The notes: generated by a model from the sequence alone, not told the origin. Shown: positions 1-8,568, counted from the stretch's first letter. The stretch is DNA of 64,000 nucleotides from Liolophura sinensis (GCF_032854445.1 NC_088306.1:27563764-27627763), one strand, 5' to 3'. Program-made: numbers and translations.

Positions 1-1
1 A

Positions 2-1891
2 GTCATAGGCAAGTTCACGCAGGGTAGCAAGGCCGATGGCAAAAGAATGACGCGAAGGCTGGTCACCGACCAGGGAGAGCTAGACTTCCTTGTGCGTGAC
101 ACCCGACAAAATGGTACGCTTGTGGGTGCCCCTCAAAGGTGCCCTCTTGGCCACATCCTCGCGTACTACGACAGCTCACAGCCTCAGTACGCCCATCTGC
201 GGGCTTCCATGCTGGCCTACGCCCACATCAACCTCATCACCATGCTTTCAAGATTTAGCCCCGGGGAGGCTGTCCGAGTGGCCACCGACAGCATCTATAT
301 CCAGAAGGCGGCGCTGCATAAACTGAACGACGTTGATGCGTACGTGGCGGAAAGGCTCTGTGATTGTGGAAATGAAAATTGTTATGCATGCCTGCCAGGA
401 GAGCCGTGCTTTCCCGTGGTTGCCCCGGCCCAGTGGCGCGATAAGGGTGAACAGATGTACATGCCGCAGGAACACGCAGCCTATCTACCTAAACCAGAGT
501 ACTTGCGGCGCACATGCCAAACACCCGACTCCACCGCACCTCGCTACACCGACCCGCTAACCCGCCACCAGTTGAGTTACCTTAATGGTGGTGGTGGCAG
601 TGGAAAAACGACACGCGCTATCGAGCTCTTCCGTCGCAGAGACCCCCTTGTCTTCACGCCGACTCACCGGTTGGCCAAGGAGATGCGAGCCAGAGGGGTC
701 AAAGCCCAGACTTATCACAGCTTCTTCCGCTGGAGTGGACAGACTGACTGGACCCCAGAAAGGATGGGCCAGAAATACGTCCCCCGCGTTATCATCTGGG
801 ACGAGGTGTGCACTGTGCCACAATCTTTTCTGGAGACGTTCCTGAACTGGCTCGAAAATAGGAGTGTGCAAGTTATCTGTTGCGGCGATCAAGGCCAACC
901 GCCACCGATTGCAGGTGAAATGCCACATAACTGGTTGGTACAGACAGCAGACTACTATGAAGAGGTCAAACACGATCACCGAGCCAAAGACGAGGCGTTG
1001 AAGGCCCTCAAGCGAGCAATTCGTCTACAGTCGGATCGGAAGCAGTGCGAGGAGATGCGAAAAGCTCTACCCGGATGCCTCGGATGGGAGAGGTTTATTG
1101 AAGCCTGGAAGCCAAGCGATGTTATCTTGACCTCGAGGCAGAAGGTACGTGACCGAACGCAGGAGCTCCTATTCCAACGACACCAGGATCGCTGGAAGGA
1201 CACTCCGGTGCCCCTGCTGTACCACCCCAAGGACAGCCGGAAGCAAAACATAGAGGTCACCATCCCAGGTACAGAAATCAGAGAAAAGCTGGTTCTCAAC
1301 GATGTGGTGGACGTCACCATAGAGGCAGCAGGGAGGGCCATACAGACCGAAGATTGGCGCCTCAGATATGCATTGACCGTCCACTCGTCCCAGGGTCTCA
1401 CGATCCACGCTCCAAAGAAGGTCTGGATCGTTGATGACAACCTCCAGTGGTCCAACCTGGCTTACCTCGCCATCTCACGGGTAGAATATCTCAGCCAGCT
1501 CGATAGGGTAGCAAGTCCCCCAGAGGAGGGTTCGTTGGGTGATGCGCCGGCGCCGGCGAAAAAAGAGGACAGCGGAGTCCCTGCCCCCACCGAGCAGCAG
1601 ACCCGGCAATCCATTCAGAGGAAGCGAGTGGCCTACAAGCGTCAGGATCAAGCTAGAGGGCTAGATGGATTCAACCTGAAGGTCGACCACGTCCTCGCGC
1701 TCAAAGAGGCTCAGGGCAATCTCTACGCAGCTTGCGACATCAAGCTCCTGTGGGCCTACCAGCCCGAAGACACGCAGCAATTCTCCGTTGACCGGCTAGA
1801 TAACAGCAGAGGCCACACCCGTGACAACGTCCGCCTCACCTGCCTTGAGTGTAACCGGAAGAGAGGCGCAGCAGCGTTAACGCCGTTGTAG
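2..1891 (+). CDS. polB: Family B DNA polymerase C-terminus fused to SF1 helicase and HNH nuclease (5' partial)
   Basis: The frame is open from the first bases, so the N-terminal exonuclease and most of the polymerase lie outside the window. The ATG at 47 is internal. Residues are counted from that ATG. Residues 1-100 hold the end of the palm with motif C (VATDSIYI, near 78-85), the metal-binding site of protein-primed family B polymerases. A helicase follows, with Walker A GGGGSGKTT (181-189), Walker B IIWDEV (249-254), GDQGQPPP (280-287) and a late TVHSSQGLT motif near 445, an SF1 Pif1/Dda-like arrangement. The last ~70 residues end in an HNH-like Cys/Asp/Asn pattern (VDRLDNSRGHTRDNV then CLECNRKRG). 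Role: replication of the element, with helicase and nuclease on one chain. It ends convergently with the integrase, overlapping by 15 bp. The fusion is read directly; domain functions come from family motifs. Confidence 0.85.
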   Translation, partial: VIGKFTQGSKADGKRMTRRLVTDQGELDFLVRDTRQNGTLVGAPQRCPLGHILAYYDSSQPQYAHLRASMLAYAHINLITMLSRFSPGEAVRVATDSIYIQKAALHKLNDVDAYVAERLCDCGNENCYACLPGEPCFPVVAPAQWRDKGEQMYMPQEHAAYLPKPEYLRRTCQTPDSTAPRYTDPLTRHQLSYLNGGGGSGKTTRAIELFRRRDPLVFTPTHRLAKEMRARGVKAQTYHSFFRWSGQTDWTPERMGQKYVPRVIIWDEVCTVPQSFLETFLNWLENRSVQVICCGDQGQPPPIAGEMPHNWLVQTADYYEEVKHDHRAKDEALKALKRAIRLQSDRKQCEEMRKALPGCLGWERFIEAWKPSDVILTSRQKVRDRTQELLFQRHQDRWKDTPVPLLYHPKDSRKQNIEVTIPGTEIREKLVLNDVVDVTIEAAGRAIQTEDWRLRYALTVHSSQGLTIHAPKKVWIVDDNLQWSNLAYLAISRVEYLSQLDRVASPPEEGSLGDAPAPAKKEDSGVPAPTEQQTRQSIQRKRVAYKRQDQARGLDGFNLKVDHVLALKEAQGNLYAACDIKLLWAYQPEDTQQFSVDRLDNSRGHTRDNVRLTCLECNRKRGAAALTPL

Positions 1892-2882
1892 GACCCCATC
1901 AGGGGGAAGCTCAGTATCAGGAGGTACTATAAGCAATTCTTCACGGACGAAGCCCCGTTGCGGACCATCCGACGTATCGTCTAGATAATATAGCACGGGC
2001 TCATTGGGCTTTGTGACAGAGCGCCCCAGCCGGTACACCTCAAGTGACCATACAGGGTCTGTCGCGCGACGGCGGCCGCCTTCCAGTTCGCCTGGCTGGT
2101 AGAGGTAGCGAACGCCCACACCTGACGGGATTTTGCGCTCATCTAGTCCTGTGGGGCGACCTGGAACCACCGAAGAGGGCTTTTGTGTTACAACCTTTAC
2201 CTTGATGGCGTCTTTCGGCTTTTTACCAGTTAGTCTTGTTGTCTCGTTATTCAGAGCAGCAACAACAGAGGGCAGCCTTGCCACCCATTCAGTGGACTGG
2301 TGTCCGGGAGGAAGGCGCAGCTCCTGAGCATACTGATGCCCAAAGAGCCGCTCAGCCAGAGTGCGGTTGAAACGCTCTACAATGCCTTGATCCCTGTGCA
2401 CATCCACCCGCCCACGTCTAACCGACACACCGTGTTTGGCCAGCAACTGGCTTACAGCACCCATGAATTCACGCCCCGGGTCGACTTGAAACAGCTTTGG
2501 CCATGTAAGAGGGCCGCGCTTGTAAATACGGGTCAAAGCATCCGCGACCTCTTTTGAATCTTTCGTAGCGAGAGCTTCAGCCTCCTTGTAGCGCGAAGCG
2601 ACGTCAACCACTGTCAGCGCGTACTTGTACAGCTTACGACCTCTCCCCGGTCGGTCGTGCGGCAGAAACAGAAGATCGGCCTGATGAACTTCATTCGGTG
2701 TTTCGACGCCGAACAGAGGTCTCGGTATTTGCTCCGGGCGGGGGAAGCCAGATAGCTTGCTTCTTTAGCCATGGACGAGCCGTATCTTCTGACACTTTGG
2801 CAGCAGCGGCTAGCTTGGGGATCGCCGCCAGTCCCTTCCAGTAGCCCCTAGGGGAGTAATAGATATCCGCCAACTTGGACAT
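1877..2882 (-). CDS. int: Retroviral-type (rve, DDE) integrase, frameshifted
   Basis: Polinton-type integrase that would insert the element into host DNA. Catalytic residues visible are Asp in HQADLLF, Asp in FQVDPGREF and Glu in GIVERFNRTL, with 34 residues between the last two. The C-terminal tail PVLYYLDD..GFVREEL is typical of Polinton integrases. The reading frame holding the core is open upstream past 2611 to about 2764 and has a stop at 2765-2767. The N-terminal part (from ATG 2882-2880, with GYWKG and WLKKQA) lies in another frame that stops at 2691-2693. A one-frame break therefore lies between about 2694 and 2764, most likely in a C-rich stretch. Either the copy is damaged or the base call is wrong. 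Convergent with the polymerase gene. Confidence 0.85.
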
Positions 2883-3022
2883 GATGGTATCATGCCCGTA
2901 CAGACCCAAGGCTCTAATATCTGGTACCCAGATAGGCAAATTCCTATTTTAAGACACGGAAACATGTATGTATCCCCCAAAGCCAAGCAAAGCAAACGTA
3001 AGCATAGCATAGCAGCAGCAAG

Positions 3023-3322
3023 ATGGCAGAGTGGCCGAGTGATAAAGACTTCGCCGAGAATTCGAGAAGCGAGATGACGAAGTGGCGCGAACTCCCGGAC
3101 GGCGTATATAAGATAGCCAGAGTTAAGCCGATGAGCACACGCTTCGGTGAAACTTCGGTTCTGGAACTGCATAATATCCGCGGAGACAAATACAAAGCCT
3201 TTGCGCCACAGCGGCTACACGTTGAGTTAAAAGACGCCCCGGCAAATTTCGTTCGGAAGAACGGCTTCCGAGAATGTGCGTCAGACCCCAAAAAATCGTA
3301 CCATAGCTTCGATTTGATGTGA
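3023..3322 (+). CDS. Small conserved-type protein of the viral element, unknown function
   Basis: Ninety-nine residues from ATG 3023 with no membrane segment. The centre (LPDGVYKIARVKP, then FGETSVLELHNI and YKAFAPQRL) has alternating beta-strand character, which could fit a small OB-like nucleic-acid-binding fold. That is inference only. It sits between integrase and the minus-strand structural cluster and faces the latter, with a strong hairpin at 3353-3367 in the gap. The 5' end happens to contain a tRNA box A-like string (GTGGCCGAGTGA), but no tRNA can be folded there. The length, the intact frame and the ATG right after a start-free leader support it as a real gene. Confidence 0.6.
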   Translation: MAEWPSDKDFAENSRSEMTKWRELPDGVYKIARVKPMSTRFGETSVLELHNIRGDKYKAFAPQRLHVELKDAPANFVRKNGFRECASDPKKSYHSFDLM

Positions 3323-3352
3323 GAGCATCAAAAATATTTTTTGTCCATCTGG

Positions 3353-3367
3353 GTGCCCGAAGGGCAC
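3353..3367. terminator. Perfect hairpin in convergent gap (GTGCCC-GAA-GGGCAC)
   Basis: A 6-bp perfect stem with a GAA loop lies 31 bp after the stop at 3322 and 82 bp before the end of the minus-strand gene at 3449. It belongs to a series of hairpins with three-base TTC or GAA loops scattered through this element. A role in 3'-end formation is inference from position. Confidence 0.45.
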
Positions 3368-3448
3368 ATTTGTACCCACCTCACTACTAAGGTTGTGTCG
3401 GCATTGAGCCCCAAACGCCTTTCGGCGATGAAACACGGTCATTTCGGA

Positions 3449-3898
3449 TTACTTGGTGAGTCTTGCTATGGAATAGCTAACGCCGCCAACCACACACATT
3501 CCTAGGACGACAAAGGTCATTTCGCGATTTTTTTTAACCTCGGATGGTACGTAGAAATCGGAGAGCTTTGGCTCTGGGCCCAGCAGGGCATCGCGAGCAT
3601 CGCGTGTAAATGTTTTGCCCGTGACTCGGGCATATTCGCGTATGGCGGTCTCAACGTCCCTGAACGTTTGGACGGCGTGGCCCTGGCGGCGAAGTTCATC
3701 GTTGATCCAGTCCAAGCGCTCAGTTCGTTTTCTGGCCCATTTTGCCTGAGCGGCTTGGAGCTGTTCTACCGCGTGATCATGTCGTCTCCGCTCTTCGTCA
3801 ACACCGGAGCTCCGTAGCAACGAAAAGACATAGTTGCTCCCGCTGAAGGCCAGAGCGTTTACGAGAGCGCCGCCCATCATCATGGCGATGGAAGCCAT
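3449..3898 (-). CDS. Membrane-anchored coiled protein of structural cluster, unknown function
   Basis: 149 residues from ATG 3898. The N-terminus (MASIAMMMGGALVNALAF) is a short hydrophobic, Gly/Ala-rich segment. Residues ~35-70 are highly charged and helical (QLQAAQAKWARKRTERL). The C-terminus carries a second hydrophobic segment (MTFVVLGMCVVGGVSYSI) followed by a basic end. Its ATG overlaps the stop of the upstream gene as TAATG, so it sits in a tightly packed minus-strand cluster with the capsid and ATPase genes. By position it could be a minor virion or membrane protein. I do not recognise a named family. Confidence 0.65.
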   Translation of the reverse strand: MASIAMMMGGALVNALAFSGSNYVFSLLRSSGVDEERRRHDHAVEQLQAAQAKWARKRTERLDWINDELRRQGHAVQTFRDVETAIREYARVTGKTFTRDARDALLGPEPKLSDFYVPSEVKKNREMTFVVLGMCVVGGVSYSIARLTK

Positions 3899-4137
3899 TA
3901 CGTGATAATATTAGGGGGGAGTATCCCCTGTTTAATTAACATGTCCTTGGAAACGAGGGCTAAAGCGATATCGACGGTCACCATGCCCAGGTCACGAGCG
4001 GTGGTGTCCAGCTTTGGGATCGGTGCTGTCAAGGCCATTTTTCCCAGGCGAGCATACCCAGCGGCCAGGAAGGTGACTACAGCTGCGTGGTAGGCCGCGT
4101 TGGCCAGCATTTTTCCATCAGTGATGGGGGAAGACAT
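3898..4137 (-). CDS. Small membrane protein of structural cluster
   Basis: 79 residues with hydrophobic stretches at ~10-27 (ANAAYHAAVVTFLAAGYA) and ~48-60 (GMVTVDIALALVS). The start ATG is 4 bp from the stop of the 4142-4648 gene, and its stop overlaps the next ATG by one base (TAATG). Such spacing points to a co-transcribed block. Function is unknown. Overlap with neighbours and an intact frame support it, although it is short. Confidence 0.6.
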   Translation of the reverse strand: MSSPITDGKMLANAAYHAAVVTFLAAGYARLGKMALTAPIPKLDTTARDLGMVTVDIALALVSKDMLIKQGILPPNIIT

Positions 4138-4141
4138 ATTT

Positions 4142-4648
4142 CTACAGCATATAGTTAGGGTGGCGCTCCTTCAAATGGAAATTTGGTGGCTCCGAGATTC
4201 TGGCTTCGCATGCTGCTGACACTTCGTGTCGCGTGCTATTGCTGTTCCTGTTCCGAAGGAACCGGGACAGGACCAGGACACCCACCCCAACGACTAACAG
4301 CGCCAAGGGGGCCCAGCTGAGCATTTCCGAGGTTTTGGGCTTTTCAGTCCGCTCCGGCTTTTCCGAGGTTTTGGACTTTTCAGCCCGCTTCGGCTCTTCG
4401 GGTGTCGATTCTACGGAATGCGGAAGCAAAGCAGCTTTAGCTCTGCGAAGTTCCTCTAAGACTTTTTCCGACTTCGCCTTTCTCGCTGCTGCGCTAGCTA
4501 GCCCCGCAGCGACTCTTTTGGGATCCTTCACGCGTTCCGTAGAAGGGGCTGTCACGCTTTGCGGCGCTTGTCCCGTAGAAGGGGCTGCCACGCTTTGGGG
4601 CGCTTCTCCCGTAGAAGGGCTCGTCTCCAGCTCGCTCGTTGGATCCAT
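4142..4648 (-). CDS. Low-complexity Ser/Thr/Pro/Lys protein with one membrane segment
   Basis: 168 residues. The N-terminus is built from imperfect repeats (APSTGEAPQSV, APSTGQAPQSV, APSTER), followed by a Lys/Glu-rich stretch with two copies of an E-K-x-KTSE motif. A clear transmembrane helix follows (WAPLALLVVGVGVLVLS, ~120-137) with a basic flank (RFLRNRN). A single-pass membrane or spike-stalk-like protein is possible, but no family is recognised. Two hairpins with three-base loops (4218-4230 and 4250-4262) fall inside the coding sequence. The N-terminal coding DNA resembles the 3' end of the next upstream gene (4800-4850), which suggests a local duplication. Confidence 0.6.
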   Translation of the reverse strand: MDPTSELETSPSTGEAPQSVAAPSTGQAPQSVTAPSTERVKDPKRVAAGLASAAARKAKSEKVLEELRRAKAALLPHSVESTPEEPKRAEKSKTSEKPERTEKPKTSEMLSWAPLALLVVGVGVLVLSRFLRNRNSNSTRHEVSAACEARISEPPNFHLKERHPNYML

Positions 4649-4699
4649 CTCTATACGTGAAAAAACCGCCTGTTCAAATGCTCAGCGCCATGGTTAACA

Positions 4700-4767
4700 C
4701 TGCTTAACTATTGCTTAGCTATTCTTAGCTATTGCTTAACTATTGCTTAGCTATTGCTTAGCTATTG
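4700..4767. repeat. Short tandem repeat, ~11-bp units (attgcttagct)
   Basis: About six to seven imperfect copies of an 11-bp unit (attgcttagct / attgcttaact) fill the gap between the genes at 4142-4648 and 4788-5396. There is no coding potential in the gap. It could be a spacer or part of a promoter; the sequence gives no further hint. Confidence 0.8.
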
Positions 4768-4787
4768 GCTTTGCTGTCGTGCCGTCG

Positions 4788-5396
4788 TCAGCAGCAGGGC
4801 TCGTCTCCCACTCGCTCGTCTCCCGCTCCCTCGTTGGATTCATCCTGATAAGATGGATTTCGAGGGCACTTGTGTCCAAACAAACAATATTTTGCGGTGG
4901 TCAGCGCCATGGTTAGCGGGGCTAAGTACATACCGAAACGGTGGTACAAATCGCAAGACGCTCTTAATAGAGCGTGGTCAACAAACGGGTCAGCCTCGAG
5001 GTCTGCTACAAGCTTTGGTTGATTCTCGGGTGGGATAGGTAGAACCGTGCTGGCCACCACTGAATAGAATCGCAGTGCGGCTTTTCCGAGCGTCTGCGTC
5101 ATCTGAGCACCCAGTCGAGCCTCGTAGCGAGAGTACAGCTTTTCGATGTCTTCGTCGCTCATGGCGTCGATGCCTTCAGCCGTAACGTTCTTCCCCAAAT
5201 ACCGCTCGGCCTGCCCACCAGACGCAAGTGTGGCCAATCTGTCTCTATGCTGTGTCGCACTGTTTGGCGCATCACCGGGCGGCACATGGCCACCGGGCGG
5301 CACATGGCTGTCACGTTCCTTCGGAACAGTAGGGGGCTCGGCATCGCCTAGCAGCTCGTCAATCAGGTCGTCACATTCCATCCTTACTCTGTTCAT
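4788..5396 (-). CDS. Unknown ~202-aa protein of structural cluster
   Basis: The first ATG in frame is 5396-5394 (MNRVRMECDDLID); the frame is open further upstream but without an ATG. The N-terminal third is acidic and Pro-rich (GDAEPPTVP, then a twice-repeated HVPPG). The middle is helical (MSDEDIEKLYSRYEARLG), and the C-terminal half has a hydrophobic helix pair (LYHRFGMYLAPLTMALTTAKYCLFG). I do not recognise a family. A hairpin GTTCCTTCGGAAC at 5315-5327 lies inside the gene. It sits just downstream of the ATPase gene on the same strand, so an assembly or virion role is likely by context only. Confidence 0.6.
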   Translation of the reverse strand: MNRVRMECDDLIDELLGDAEPPTVPKERDSHVPPGGHVPPGDAPNSATQHRDRLATLASGGQAERYLGKNVTAEGIDAMSDEDIEKLYSRYEARLGAQMTQTLGKAALRFYSVVASTVLPIPPENQPKLVADLEADPFVDHALLRASCDLYHRFGMYLAPLTMALTTAKYCLFGHKCPRNPSYQDESNEGAGDERVGDEPCC

Positions 5397-5480
5397 TCGA
5401 ACTATCGCATGCGTACACAGTCTCCTTTGTCTAATATAGTCGCGCAATCAGTATCGCGGCATGCACAAGTGCTTCAGTCA

Positions 5481-5497
5481 TTGTTCCTTCGGAACAA
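5481..5497. terminator. Hairpin TTGTTCC-TTC-GGAACAA between ATPase and next gene
   Basis: A perfect 7-bp stem with a TTC loop, 8 bp beyond the ATPase stop and in the gap before the next minus-strand gene. It is the longest-stemmed member of the GTTCCTTCGGAAC family seen at 4250, 5315, 7545 and 8891. Its role in RNA processing is unproven. Confidence 0.45.
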
Positions 5498-5504
5498 GTA
5501 CTGA

Positions 5505-6146
5505 TTACTCAACAGCTGTTTGGCTTAACACCTGATAAGCAACTGGCTGATCCGTCTTCAGCAGGAGCTTAGAATGCTTCTTCTCTGCGAGCAGCCGTCG
5601 AACCGCTGCCCTTTCTTCCGGGGTCGGGATGACGTCATTCTCTCGGAGGCACTCTCCAAACGAGTCCCGGTCCTTGCAGTGGAAGAGAGCCACCCAACGC
5701 GTCTGCTCGCGTAGGTCTTTGAGGACGGAGTTGTACTTTTGAGTAAGGACCCAGGCGCTTTGGCTCGCATGACGGCCCGAGAAGGCCAGCTCTGAAAGCA
5801 TGTCTTTTTTCTTCGTCATCGCCTTCGTCGCGCTGCAGTCGTCAACGATGTACAAAGTAGGCTCTCCCTCGAAAAGATGGTGGAGCGCCCGAAGGTAGTC
5901 GTGGAGCCGCTTGCCCGGGTCTAAACAGTAGACCTCTGGATCAGACCGTATCCACGGCCGCAGCTGGTAGGCCTTGTTATACCGAAGAGTGGGGCATAGG
6001 ATCACAATATGTTGGAAGGCACCGCGGAAAGGACCCTCCAACAGGTCTAGAACGAAGACGGTTTTTCCGCACCCCGTCTGCCCACAGATGATCGCGCTGT
6101 GGGCCTCCTTGGGGAAATCAATACAGGGCGCTGACGAACCGGCCAT
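5505..6146 (-). CDS. FtsK/HerA-type genome-packaging ATPase (A32-like)
   Basis: 213 residues. The P-loop GQTGCGKT is at 22-29 and a Walker B-like TLYIVDDCS at 97-105, followed by SGRHASQSAWVLTQ, the sensor-like region seen in A32-type packaging ATPases of Polintons and large DNA viruses. The short length and motif order fit that family. Its role would be ATP-driven loading of element DNA into capsids. The ATG (6146-6144) overlaps the end of the capsid gene by 29 bp, so the two are packed as a pair, as usual for this virus class. The frame is intact. Confidence 0.85.
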   Translation of the reverse strand: MAGSSAPCIDFPKEAHSAIICGQTGCGKTVFVLDLLEGPFRGAFQHIVILCPTLRYNKAYQLRPWIRSDPEVYCLDPGKRLHDYLRALHHLFEGEPTLYIVDDCSATKAMTKKKDMLSELAFSGRHASQSAWVLTQKYNSVLKDLREQTRWVALFHCKDRDSFGECLRENDVIPTPEERAAVRRLLAEKKHSKLLLKTDQPVAYQVLSQTAVE

Positions 6147-7344
6147 TCTCGAGGTGTAGCTGAGCGTCCATAATCACATACAGATACACGTTCAATACTC
6201 CATCCTCCTCTGCCTCTTTCGTAATCTGCAATGTGATTCCCTCGCTGGTGTTAACCACGCGTCGCCCACTACCATGCAGCTGGTCGTCGTCACTCGTCCG
6301 AAGGTCAAGCCAGAAAGCGTACTTCGACCTCAGGAACTCCTCCAAGGACACATCCGCCAGACCCAAGTCTTTTACGACCCTAGCCACCTCCGGGTCCCGC
6401 TTCCTAATGGGTGAGCTGGCGAAGAATTTCCTGGCTTCTTCCCACTGTTGGTATGCCCGCATTCCCTGGCTGTATAGCTGATTGGGGACACCCTCAACGG
6501 TAACCTCCACTTTGGTGATCTTCGGGTTGTAGAAGGATTCAGACCTACGCTTCCACAATGCCCCCGCTGAAGACGTCTCGAACAGCATCAGGATTCCCTT
6601 CATCGACCTCGCGGGCACGTTAAGGTTAATGTTCCACAGCGTGTCGGATTTGTTCTTCGCCAATTTTCGGTGGCGAAGGACGCGATCATAGAAGATTGTG
6701 ACGTTATGGATGAACTGGCCGCGGATCTGCCTAGCCAGCTCCTGTTCGGTTATCTTGTCGAACTCCAGACTGATATTGTCGATGGTGTAAGCGGCGGCGG
6801 CATCACCCGATGCCTTCACGACCCGGCCGTAATCGTTGAAGGTTAGTTCGTACTCGAGTCGGTCGGAGAGTGCGCTCTGATAGAACGGCATGTGGCTCTC
6901 CAAAATCTCGAAATCTCGTGGGATGCAGAACCGGTTGCCCATGGCACGAGCGATCGCATTGTCTCCCGCATTATCATTCGCGTCATCCGCCCCGACGCGA
7001 TGTTTGAGCATGTTGTCGCTGCCGATGCCTTGGTAGGCCGCATTCTGCCGCTCGTTCCTGGTCAGCCATAGATCGCCGTAGCAATGAAATACATCGGAGT
7101 CATCGATGGACATCACTTCATTTCCGCTGGCTTTGATCGTGGTCTTCTTTACGATGGCGCGCCCGAGGTTGCCGACCACGGTGGCATTCGCGTCCGTCGA
7201 GTTGAGCACAATCGTGAAGGCTAGGCGAACGGTGCCGGGAACAATCACGTCATGCTCGCCGAGGTTGGGGAAGCGGACCAATAGTTGCTGATTCGCGTCG
7301 ATTGTGCTCGGATTTGAATGTGACGACCACGGACTGCCGCACAC
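6118..7344 (-). CDS. MCP: Major capsid protein candidate (double jelly-roll), N-terminus broken
   Basis: About 408 codons next to the packaging ATPase, the usual place and size for a Polinton/adintovirus major capsid protein. The chain is rich in beta strands, with features such as IVPGTVRLAF near the N-terminus, the FYQSALSDRLEYELTF region and LDLRTSDDDQLHGSGR near the C-terminus. The open frame has no ATG near its start. It begins with a GTG at 7344 and has an in-frame TAG at 7354-7356. A good ATG (7414-7412) starts another frame that runs into this one and stops later, so a single-base break around 7290-7340 is likely. The capsid assignment is inference from position, length and strand pattern, not from a search. 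Confidence 0.75.
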   Translation of the reverse strand: MCGSPWSSHSNPSTIDANQQLLVRFPNLGEHDVIVPGTVRLAFTIVLNSTDANATVVGNLGRAIVKKTTIKASGNEVMSIDDSDVFHCYGDLWLTRNERQNAAYQGIGSDNMLKHRVGADDANDNAGDNAIARAMGNRFCIPRDFEILESHMPFYQSALSDRLEYELTFNDYGRVVKASGDAAAAYTIDNISLEFDKITEQELARQIRGQFIHNVTIFYDRVLRHRKLAKNKSDTLWNINLNVPARSMKGILMLFETSSAGALWKRRSESFYNPKITKVEVTVEGVPNQLYSQGMRAYQQWEEARKFFASSPIRKRDPEVARVVKDLGLADVSLEEFLRSKYAFWLDLRTSDDDQLHGSGRRVVNTSEGITLQITKEAEEDGVLNVYLYVIMDAQLHLENGRFVSALY

Positions 7345-7414
7345 CCTTCGCCGCTAACGGCTCTCGGAGTCTTCTGAAGGGGTTGAGTCTGCGGCCGTAT
7401 GCGTTCGAATTCAT

Positions 7415-7464
7415 TGGTATTGGTGTTATGTTAAAGACATAGAAACGAGTGTTTAATTCGGGCG
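7415..7464. promoter_or_regulatory. Divergent intergenic region between capsid and coiled-coil genes
   Basis: Only 50 bp separate the candidate capsid ATG (7414, minus) from the ATG at 7465 (plus). Any promoters for both directions must lie here or inside the neighbouring genes. The gap contains AT-rich strings (ttatgttaaag, gtttaattcg) but no clear consensus. Confidence 0.35.
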
Positions 7465-8568
7465 ATGGCCGACATCGGTGATTATGGCTATCGGCCGGAC
7501 CCCCCGGAAGATCCTGACGATGATGATCCACCACCACCTCTGCAGTTCCTTCGGAACACACGAAATGACATTGTAAACAATATCGCGACAGAAACAAGCA
7601 ACCGATCAAGTCTTCGAAGTGAGTTGACGCGGGCTGCCGTGGATGACTATTACAACCATCTGGCGGAGAAAGGGCTTGTCCCTACCGGGAGGCGGGAGTA
7701 CGAGAAGTTTGAGCTCGTAGATGGGCGTCTCCGCCTCGCCGCATTTCCAACCCTGAGGCTTACAAACCTCCACACGGGGGAACCACTAGCGCTCTCCTAT
7801 TTATACAGCAACCAGCGCAAGGACGGCGCTCTCCAGGCGATCAGAGAAGATCTTGGCTTTCCCGACTGGAAGTCAGGGAAGGCAACCTTGCATCCGGCAG
7901 CGGTCAGAGTCCTGCAGACGGCGCGCGATAAGATTGGTGCCGCGGCCGCCGAGGCAGATACCATGGAGCTGAAGGATTTAAACCAGCCCGCGACAGAGAC
8001 CATAGAAGCTGTGGAAACCAGCTTCACGGATAGTGAGGTCGGGCGTGTTCTTGAAACGATAAACGATCCGCCGCTCCCTCTTCGGGAACTCCGGGGGCTA
8101 GACAAGGCTCTGCAAACCATTCGCGGAGAGCACACGAATAACCTCGCCAAGCTGTCGGCAATCGAAAGAGACTTAGCTAAACAGAAACAGAAGTTGGAAG
8201 AGGCCAACACCGACGGTGTTGATGAATTCGCCCGGCGTCGGATCGCCGAACGAATACGGAACCTCGAGGATGAAAGGGCGGCCCGGCTCGAAGCAGCCTC
8301 TGCAACGGGCGAGGCCCTGCGAACGCAAATAAACCGCATTAGGGAGACCATCGATCGCATCCTCCACAAGGACACCACACTGGCCGAGAGAGTTCGTACC
8401 CTCTTCCGTGAGCAGGGGGTAACAATCGTGTCCATTCTCACAGCTATTGGGATGGCGCTCTCGACAATAACGCTTGCGTTGAAGCTAGCGCTGAGCGGCG
8501 GGTCTGGCGGCGGGGGCACGCCGTCTCCTAAACCAGAGGACGGGCGCGGTGTCAAAGAGTGGGTGTAA
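7465..8568 (+). CDS. Coiled-coil protein with C-terminal membrane segment; ends at in-frame stop
   Basis: 367 residues. The N-terminus is Asp/Pro-rich (PDPPEDPDDDDPPPP). Residues ~210-305 form a charged coiled coil (AIERDLAKQKQKLEEA, ERIRNLEDERAARLEA). Near 315-340 there is a hydrophobic segment (GVTIVSILTAIGMALSTITL) followed by a Gly/Pro linker. The TAA at 8566-8568 is probably not the native end: the same frame continues open for 68 codons with further hydrophobic helices (see next entry). The length and layout suggest a virion membrane or tail-fibre-like protein, but no named family is recognised. A hairpin GTTCCTTCGGAAC lies in the coding sequence at 7545-7557. Confidence 0.7.
   Translation: MADIGDYGYRPDPPEDPDDDDPPPPLQFLRNTRNDIVNNIATETSNRSSLRSELTRAAVDDYYNHLAEKGLVPTGRREYEKFELVDGRLRLAAFPTLRLTNLHTGEPLALSYLYSNQRKDGALQAIREDLGFPDWKSGKATLHPAAVRVLQTARDKIGAAAAEADTMELKDLNQPATETIEAVETSFTDSEVGRVLETINDPPLPLRELRGLDKALQTIRGEHTNNLAKLSAIERDLAKQKQKLEEANTDGVDEFARRRIAERIRNLEDERAARLEAASATGEALRTQINRIRETIDRILHKDTTLAERVRTLFREQGVTIVSILTAIGMALSTITLALKLALSGGSGGGGTPSPKPEDGRGVKEWV

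Noticed and set aside
3023-3080. Possible tRNA gene (box A-like GTGGCCGAGTGA)
   Set aside because: No matching acceptor stem, anticodon arm or T-arm downstream; the DNA is coding.
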